Shown here one piece after another: positions 58,283-64,000 of a stretch of DNA of 64,000 nt (its first letter is position 1; each line of letters opens with the position of its first letter). The stretch spans positions 133,441,170 through 133,505,169 of the forward strand of contig NC_068910.1 of NCBI RefSeq assembly GCF_023091745.1, given 5' to 3'. This stretch comes from Budorcas taxicolor (Eukaryota > Chordata > Mammalia > Artiodactyla > Bovidae). The translations under genes and the position numbers were made by a program. The notes under the pieces were generated by a model. It did no database searches and was not told the origin of the DNA. It was given only the letters and a program-made list of their open reading frames with translations.

Positions 58283-59410
58283 TATAATTTAATGTTAAGC
58301 ACAAATAATAAGCATAAAAAGAATAATAAACATTTGCAACAAAATGAAGTATTCTGAGGGAGGATAAAGCAAGCTCAGATTGTTTCTGACTTAAGAAATG
58401 GATAGAAGTAGGAATTCACTTAAGCTTTGTTAGAAATATATACTCTTTCAAGGGTAGTATAAGACAGCCACTGGGAGGACAGAAATAGAATATATAATTT
58501 AAGTACTGGTAAGGGAAAGTACAGAGAATCAAGCAATTTTAATCATTCTGATAGAAGGAAAAAAGAAGCAGAGAAAATTCATGGCTAATTGAAAAATATA
58601 AACAAAAAGTCAGAAAGAAGCCCAAGTATATTAATGTTAATCACTATCAATGCAGATGAATTTAATACATTAATTAAAATACAATTACTTTCCAATTGAA
58701 CTTATTAATCAAAACTCAGGTATACACTGTGTAAGAGAGATGCAAGCCTAAAGCAATGATATAGAAAATAAAGATGGAAAAAGATACACCTGGTATAGAA
58801 ATTTTATCGTCAGATAAAATGCAATCATTTAAGTTCTCTAGTTCTTTAAATTCTTATTATGTTTAGTATATTTATCACTCCAGCAAGCTAATTCAGAAAT
58901 GTCTACCTGAAATTGGAGTGCTACCAGACCAAAAATTTCTTAAAGAGAGAAAAGAGCAACAAAAAAAGAAAATGTGCGGTATAGGCTTTGGAAGAAAGCT
59001 GAAGATGAAAGAGAGTATTATTGGAAGCTGGAAAAATGGAAACCCACATTGTGAAGTGGTGAAATATTTGGAAAACTGTCATTTACAGTAATCTGGAAGT
59101 CAGCTCATATATCTAATGAATAAGCACATTAAGATGAGTCCAGGATTTTTTTAAATGGAAATAACTGAATCCTTTTAAGAAAAGCAGTAACAGAGGTGTC
59201 TGTGACCCATAACATGTAAATATAATCGCTGTATCAATAATAGCATAAAGGCCAGGAAGGGGGAAATGGAATGACTGTTGTAAGGTCCTTATATGATCCA
59301 GAAGTGTTGTGATTTCACTTGAAAGTGGACTGTGGTCGGTTAAAAATGTGCGTCAGGGTCCTAACATGACCACCAAAGTAGCAGAGCAGAGAGTTACAGC
59401 CAATAAGCTG

Positions 59411-59640
59411 TCTTAGTCTGCTTGGGCTAACGTAACAAAATGCTACAGTAGAAACAACACATTCTCACAGTTCTGGAGACTGGAACCCATGATCAAGGTG
59501 CAGGCAAATTCTGTTTCTGGTGAGGACCCTTTTCCTAGCTTGTGGTTTGGCCTTCTTTGTGTGTCCCCAAGTGGCCTTTCCCCTATGTTAATATGAGCTC
59601 TGGTACCCCTTCTGGACATTTTCCAGGTATTTGGGAACTA
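59411..59640 (+). repeat. Ancient interspersed repeat, family unresolved
   Basis: Contains 'cttagtctgcttgggctaac', 'attctcacagttctggagac' and 'ttctgtttctggtgaggacc', a familiar mammalian repeat pattern, but I cannot name the family with confidence. Confidence 0.45.
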
Positions 59641-60071
59641 AATAACACACTTCTAAATAACCCACAGATCAAATTCGAAGCCAAAAGAGAAATTAGTTGA
59701 ACTGAATGAAAATAAAAATACAACATATCAAAATTTGTAGAATGCCATTAAAGAAAGGAGGATGTGTACTTTAGTGATTCTGAGAGTCAGAGCATTCAAA
59801 AATAGTGACCATGGTGTGACCTTGGGGAAGGGCTGCTGAAGTGACGTAAAAGAGGAGCTCAGGGGAGTTGAGGTCAGAGAAACAAGGCCCGGGCGCTAGA
59901 GACACTGCCCACAGGGAGAGAAGTCAGACAGGATGATGAAACTTGGAGCAGAAAGGAGAACCATCAGCCTGGAACCAAAGTCACCAATGAAGGAAGAGCT
60001 GCTAGTCCCAGCTTGGTAATCTTTGCAAATCACTTCATCTCTCTGAGCCTCTGTTTCCTTATATATAAATA

Positions 60072-60263
60072 GTGTGAAAGTCGATCGGTTGTGTCTGACT
60101 GTTTGCGACCCCATGGACTATATAGTCCTTGGAATTCTCTAGGCCAGAATACTGGAGTGGGTAGCCTTGCCATTCTCCAAGGGATCTTGCCAATCCAGGG
60201 ATCAAACCCAGGTCTCCCTCATTGCAGGTGGATTCTTTACCAGCTGAGCCACAAGGGAGGCCC
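60072..60263 (-). mobile_element. Bov-tA SINE, antisense
   Basis: The reverse complement gives the head 'cctcccttgtggctcagctg', 'gggtttgatccctgga' and the Bov-A body. Eleven-base target-site duplications, atatataaata, lie at 60061-60071 and 60264-60274. Confidence 0.93.
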
Positions 60264-60454
60264 ATATATAAATAAGGGAGTTATGAATTCTCCATCTCTA
60301 TATAGCTTTTGATAGTCTCTTTGTATTTTAAATATTTTCATGTATATACATTTTATTTAGCCTCTTCAGATGCTTCTTGGGAAATAGCAAAGTATTAAAT
60401 GATAAATAAACATGTAAACACATAATCTCTAAATTCCATTCAAATCCTAGCTTT

Positions 60455-60712
60455 TTTATTTGTTGGCTGTCCTGGGTCTTCGTGGCTGTGCATGGCTTTC
60501 TCTGGTTGTGGCATGTGGGGCTGCCCTCTAGGTGCCACGCACAGGCTTCTCATTGAGGTGGCTGCTTCTGTTGCAGAGCATGGGCTCAGTGGTGTGGCGC
60601 ACAGATTTAGTTGCCCCACCACATGTGGAATCTTCCCAGAGCAGGGATCTAACCTGTGTCTCTTGCACTGACAGGCGGATTCTTAATCACTAGCCCGCAA
60701 GGCAAGTGCCCT
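60455..60712 (-). mobile_element. CHR-type (artiodactyl) SINE, antisense
   Basis: Contains 'gtcttcgtggctgtgcatgg', 'ctctggttgtggcatgtggg', 'gagcagggatctaacctgtg' and 'gcggattcttaatcactagc'. This is the reverse complement of the longer CHR/ART-type SINE body and tRNA head. The flanks share a degraded cctagc-tttt duplication. Confidence 0.8.
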
Positions 60713-61175
60713 AGCATTTTGTAATTTATGCCTATAAACCGTATCATTTCTAAAACAGCACTCACAGCCAAAGCGGCCGTAGGGAAATTATCCTCCAGTC
60801 ACTGTGGACAATCCAGAGAGGATGAACTTGTATAGAGTAAATGAGGGGAAGTATTTTTCATGCCTCTGGAATGGTCTGCACTGAGGTTCAGATGCAGAAG
60901 CAACACAACCCGAAGAAATAAATGGTGACATGGCTCCCACGGATGGAGTTGCAGGAATGAACAGTGAGGCCGGTCAGATGAAATCAGGCTGGGAGGGATG
61001 TTGAGACTTACAGGTGCCACGCAGAAGAGTCTCTGAGGACTGAGACATCCATAGGAGAGGCTGTTTCCAGGACTGCATTCACACAGGTGGGCAGGGGATC
61101 ATAGCCTGCATGACCACACTTTATCACGGAGCAATGCAGTAACCTTATTTTGCTGATAAAAACAGATATAATAGT

Positions 61176-61258
61176 ATTAGGTTGACCAAAAGTTTGTTCA
61201 GGTTTTTCCAAAACAACTTACAGTAAAACTTAAATGAATGTATAGGCCAACTCAACAT
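61176..61258. mobile_element. Mariner-type MITE-like relic
   Basis: Starts ttaggttgaccaaaagtttg and ttcaggtttttcc and ends tataggccaactcaacataa. The ends are imperfect inverted repeats of the ruminant mariner type, and the length is about 83 bp with TA at the borders. It resembles MADE1/BTMAR-like miniature elements. Confidence 0.7.
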
Positions 61259-62214
61259 AAAAGTAACATTGGGTTCAAGATTTTATTGGTGGCTTTGTGA
61301 ACTTTAGGGGACAGAAATCTAGAAGTTTTGGGCTTGGAGAAACATGGAAAGAAGTGGTTTCCTTCAGTACAAAGAAAAGCTAGTAAAGCAGATGACTCAT
61401 AGAAGTACTAGACTACCTTTTCTGAGTTAAACCTGAGTTGGTTGATATTTATCACTATTTAATAAGTTTAGAAATTCAAAGCAAGTCCTATAGAGGCTAA
61501 TTGTCCCATCACTGGCATTTTTCCTGCAATTTTTGTAGCTCCTGCAAGCAGACTCTATGGGTCTTTTAACAAGTGAAAAATCATCAAAAGAATCTCCCCA
61601 GGAATGCAACTTAAAGAAAAACAGTACATGATTGTGTAGTCAATTAGGCAGGTAGAGAGGGATTTCATATAAAGATTTTTAACACTATAAACTTGTAAAT
61701 ACTCTTGTAAATTTTTAACTTGTGAAAACTAAGATATATACAATGAAGCAAACTTGAAAAGAACGTGTTTTATATACAGATATTCTCACAAAACCTCAGT
61801 CATTGTCAGTCACCCTAGGTCGCCCTGTACTTCTTGTACTGACTTGCAGCTTGTTTTTCATCTTTTCTTTAAGGCAGAGATTTGCGTGGCTCTGCTTTAG
61901 CTCAGTGCTCGGGTTTTCTAAGAATGCTGCGGTAAAGCCTCTGTGGAAACTTTCCCCTGCAGTCTCCTCTGGTCTGTTCTGGCCCTCGGGTTTCAGAGCA
62001 GCCGTGTCACAGGCATTGCTGTCAGCTGAGCTTTGCTAGTTATTCCTGCAGCATTGCCCTCACTCTCTGTCTTCTTTTGTCAAAGAGATATGCTTCTTTG
62101 AGCCAACCTGCTTTTCTCTCCTGATCAGAAAAGAAAAACATGGAGATTCCAAAATATATATTTTTAAACCTCCCCCTCCTACCTTTATAAGATCCTGTCA
62201 TCTATATACTTAGG

Positions 62215-62420
62215 TTAGAAGATTTAGCTACATATAAAAGCTCCCAGAGACTGACTTAAATAAGGTTGAAGTTTATCTCACATAATAGACACCTGAGTGT
62301 AAGCAGTCTAGGACTGCTGGAGAAGAGCCACAAACTCATTTGGTCCCCAGCCTCCTTCTAGCTTATTCCTCCACCATTTGCAGGGTTTGATCTAATTCAT
62401 ACTCTAAGATGGCCAGTGTT
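62215..62420 (+). repeat. Ancient interspersed repeat, family unresolved
   Basis: Contains 'gaagtttatctcacataata', 'agtctaggactgctggag' and 'ctaagatggccagtgttcca', a recognisable old mammalian repeat pattern of uncertain family. Confidence 0.4.
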
Positions 62421-62597
62421 CCAAGGAGGATATTGGGCAAAAGAGAAGAACCATCCCTCTCATGTTAAGGAGACTGGTTGCAGCTTACACTCAGGCTTAC
62501 ATCTCCTTGGCCAAACTTGATAATAAGGCTGCTATAGTTGCAAGGGAGCCCAAGGAATATAGTCTTTTACTGGGCAGCAATGTACACCCTCCCCCTC

Positions 62598-62613
62598 AAA
62601 AAAAAAAAAAAAA
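62598..62613. repeat. (A)16 tract
   Basis: Uninterrupted A run following ccctcccccctc; no SINE body is recognisable beside it. Confidence 0.95.
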
Positions 62614-63229
62614 GAGTCTTTATTACTAAGAAATAGAGGCAGAATGGACTTTTGGGGGATCCTAGAAGTCTTTGCCATACTCTCTCTATCAGAAAAGTGA
62701 CAAGTGACAATCCATTGTACCTCTCTAATTCCCTCTTCCACATTTTGTGCTTATCTTGTACAGAAGAATATTACTGTGTAGCAGAGGTATCCTTGAGACT
62801 CATGACTCCTAAGTCCTTCCATATCTCATAAAGAATAGTTGTATTTTTCCCTCTTAATATTTAAACATATTTTGAAATTGATTAATTTTTTAAAAATTAT
62901 GAAGAATTTCCTCAAAATTGATGGTGGTCCAATGAAAATTCCAAAATCATAAGCCAGTAAAAACATTTAGAATGTATATCCTCCCTATTTCCAGAAAAAT
63001 TTGTTTTATTAAAAACACTAAAAAGAATGTGAGATTTTAAAATTAAACATGAGAGTTCATATGAAGGAAGCAAAGAGGTAGAAGTTCTAAAAATGTGATG
63101 AAGCAAGGTACAGCTCTTTCCATCTACTTCAGCAAATTTAAATCAACAATGTTCTAAAATAGTTTCTGTAAAAGAAAAAAATGTTAAACCACATAGGCTC
63201 CACTGTTAAGGCACTTTCAAGCCAACAAA

Positions 63230-63670
63230 AGACACAGGGATGGAAACAAGTATCCAAGGCAAAGGTGTGCTATAATAGAGGTACAATAGCATTTTGCTAG
63301 AAAGGAAAGGAAGAGATTATTTGGAACTGCTAGTGGTGGTGGCTTGGATGGGAGCTGCTTGTGGAGAGCTTTGTGGATGAGGTTGCCTTTGAGCTGGGCT
63401 TGAAGGTAGGAAAGGATTTCCAGAAGATGAGAGGGGTGTGGTTTGGAAGGGGAAGGTAGGACTATCCCATATTGAGAAAACATCATAAATAAAAAGTCAG
63501 GGAAATGGGAAGTTATTGGATACGTTCAGGAATCAGCAAGTACAGCTGTGACTTGGAACCCAGGGTCCGTCTTGGTAGCAGATGAGTTGGAAAGATTGAG
63601 GGGTTGGATCTGAGAGGCCTTAAATTACGTGCTCAAGGATTTGGACTGGTTCTCTAAGCCGGAGAGGAAT
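63230..63670 (+). repeat. L2-like fragment
   Basis: Contains 'gatgaggttgcctttgagct', 'gggcttgaaggtaggaaagg', 'gggttggatctgagaggcct' and 'gatttggactggttctctaa', matching the internal 3' region of L2 in sense orientation. Confidence 0.6.
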
Positions 63671-64000
63671 AGGAGGAGAAGGAAATTGAACATGTTCACC
63701 TTTTAGGACCTCTATTTTCTCAGTGAATAGTGAGCAAGACTATGTATTGTTGATGAGCAGTTTTTTAGCTTAAAAAGAATATAAAAGATTTAAGAGAGGA
63801 TAATATGAAGAATCCAAAAAGAAATGAACAAGGAGTTTTGACAATTTGAAAGTCCCCATAGAGTCAGTTTGTCTTCAGATTTTGACAGCAAAAGCAAAAA
63901 GGCAAACATGTTAGGTTAAGTAACATTTTGATTTTTGACAGCTACAAGTATACTGTGGTGCGTTTTCTTAAACCGTATGGATTAACATTTCGAGATCTGC

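Larger units (their letters stand above)
53141..58800 (+). repeat. Old L1/HAL1-like element(s), interrupted by younger insertions
   Basis: Segments at about 53141-54323, 54539-54690, 57046-58060 and 58285-58800 share the style and order of HAL1/L1 ORF1 regions. Early are 'atggacataaaaacagttat' and 'gtgaaaactacaatgtctaa'; then 'cctaatattcatgtaattgg' with 'agttcccaaaatggaaaggg'. Later come 'agatctacactacaggaaat', 'gttaaagggagtcccttaga' and 'cttctatatctagtaaaaat'. A second ORF1-end-like series ('caagcttctcatgacagaga', 'agaattctatgtctagga') suggests two overlapping or tandem copies. No intact frame remains. Confidence 0.6.
1..64000 (+). other. KALRN: KALRN locus, 3' part of the kalirin-7 transcript unit (partial)
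   Basis: Seven + strand exons at 3126-41621 splice together in one continuous reading frame of 268 codons plus a stop. The peptide reads through the C-terminal half of a DH domain, a PH domain, an acidic and serine-rich linker and a 20-residue tail ending STYV. This matches kalirin and not its paralogue TRIO: the PH segment has ALWSGRTPSSDNKTVLK and the linker has KTPAKQRNNSKRDG, where TRIO differs as I remember it. Kalirin is a Rho GEF of dendritic spines and secretory cells; its first DH-PH module activates Rac1 and RhoG. The 5' exons (Sec14, spectrin repeats, start of DH) lie upstream of the window, and the second GEF and kinase exons downstream. Intron phases in order are 0, 1, 0, 0, 2, 0. 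Exon numbers 27-33 used below follow the literature habit of calling the kalirin-7 tail exon 33, and are inferred. Confidence 0.95.
42986..64000 (+). other. Downstream KALRN intron (for longer isoforms) or intergenic to kalirin-7
   Basis: About 21 kb with no recognised exon. The sequence for the first SH3 domain of kalirin-9/12, and the alternative first exon of the short Duet form, were looked for by eye and not seen. Besides the repeats listed, the stretches 43.0-43.6, 46.0-46.6, 46.8-48.4, 48.6-49.7, 51.0-51.8, 52.1-52.5, 59.0-59.4, 61.3-62.2 and 62.4-63.2 kb show nothing I can name. Confidence 0.75.

Noticed and set aside
42986..64000. Possible exon for the first SH3 domain of kalirin-9/12, or the Duet first exon
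   Set aside because: I searched for their characteristic sequence by eye and saw neither. They are expected further downstream, outside the window.
1..64000. CRISPR arrays, operons, insertion sequences, phage or viral genes
   Set aside because: The window is vertebrate intronic DNA. The recurring repeats are retroposons at irregular spacing, and no bacterial or viral gene set is present.

Overview
This window is mammalian genomic DNA from a ruminant, most likely a bovid. The evidence is the dense set of BovB retroposons and BovB-derived SINEs (Bov-A, Bov-A2, Bov-tA), found together with CHR-type SINEs and older L1, L2, MIR and MER5 copies. The species cannot be fixed from the sequence; cattle is a reasonable guess. 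No prokaryotic genes, CRISPR arrays, phage or plasmid features are present.

One gene is visible, on the + strand: the 3' part of the kalirin-7 transcript unit of KALRN, a neuronal Rho guanine-nucleotide exchange factor. Six internal exons (3126-3218, 8698-8809, 10603-10793, 11223-11324, 12644-12786, 16070-16172) join in frame across AG/GT splice sites. They encode the end of the first DH domain, its PH domain and the serine-rich linker. About 25.4 kb further on, a short terminal exon (41559-41621) encodes a 20-residue tail ending in S-T-Y-V and a stop codon. This is the kalirin-7-specific exon with its PDZ-binding C-terminus. The seven pieces total 807 bp, that is 268 codons plus stop. The exon for the first SH3 domain, used by the longer kalirin-9 and -12 forms, was not found, so 3' of about 43 kb the window should be intron of those longer isoforms.

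Region by region: 1-3125 is intron before the first visible exon, with an old L1 fragment. 3126-16172 is the exon cluster, with short introns holding several ruminant SINEs, one BovB piece, a MER5A relic and a CpG-rich patch at 10100-10320. 16173-41558 is one large intron rich in repeats (BovB, Bov-A/Bov-tA, CHR SINEs, L1, L2, MIR); it opens with an unusual 158-bp tandem duplication just 17 bp past the splice donor. 41559-about 42990 is the kalirin-7 last exon and probable 3' UTR, which contains an L1 3' end. 43-64 kb is downstream intron dominated by an old L1/HAL1-like element, broken up by a 2.35-kb BovB with a decayed reverse transcriptase and by two Bov-tA SINEs.

I found no convincing previously undescribed system. 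The points most worth a second look are the kalirin-7 terminal exon and its competing poly(A) signals, the tandem duplication beside a splice donor, and a SINE whose target-site duplications enclose extra non-SINE sequence. Repeat family names are recognised from memory of consensus sequences and their boundaries are approximate.
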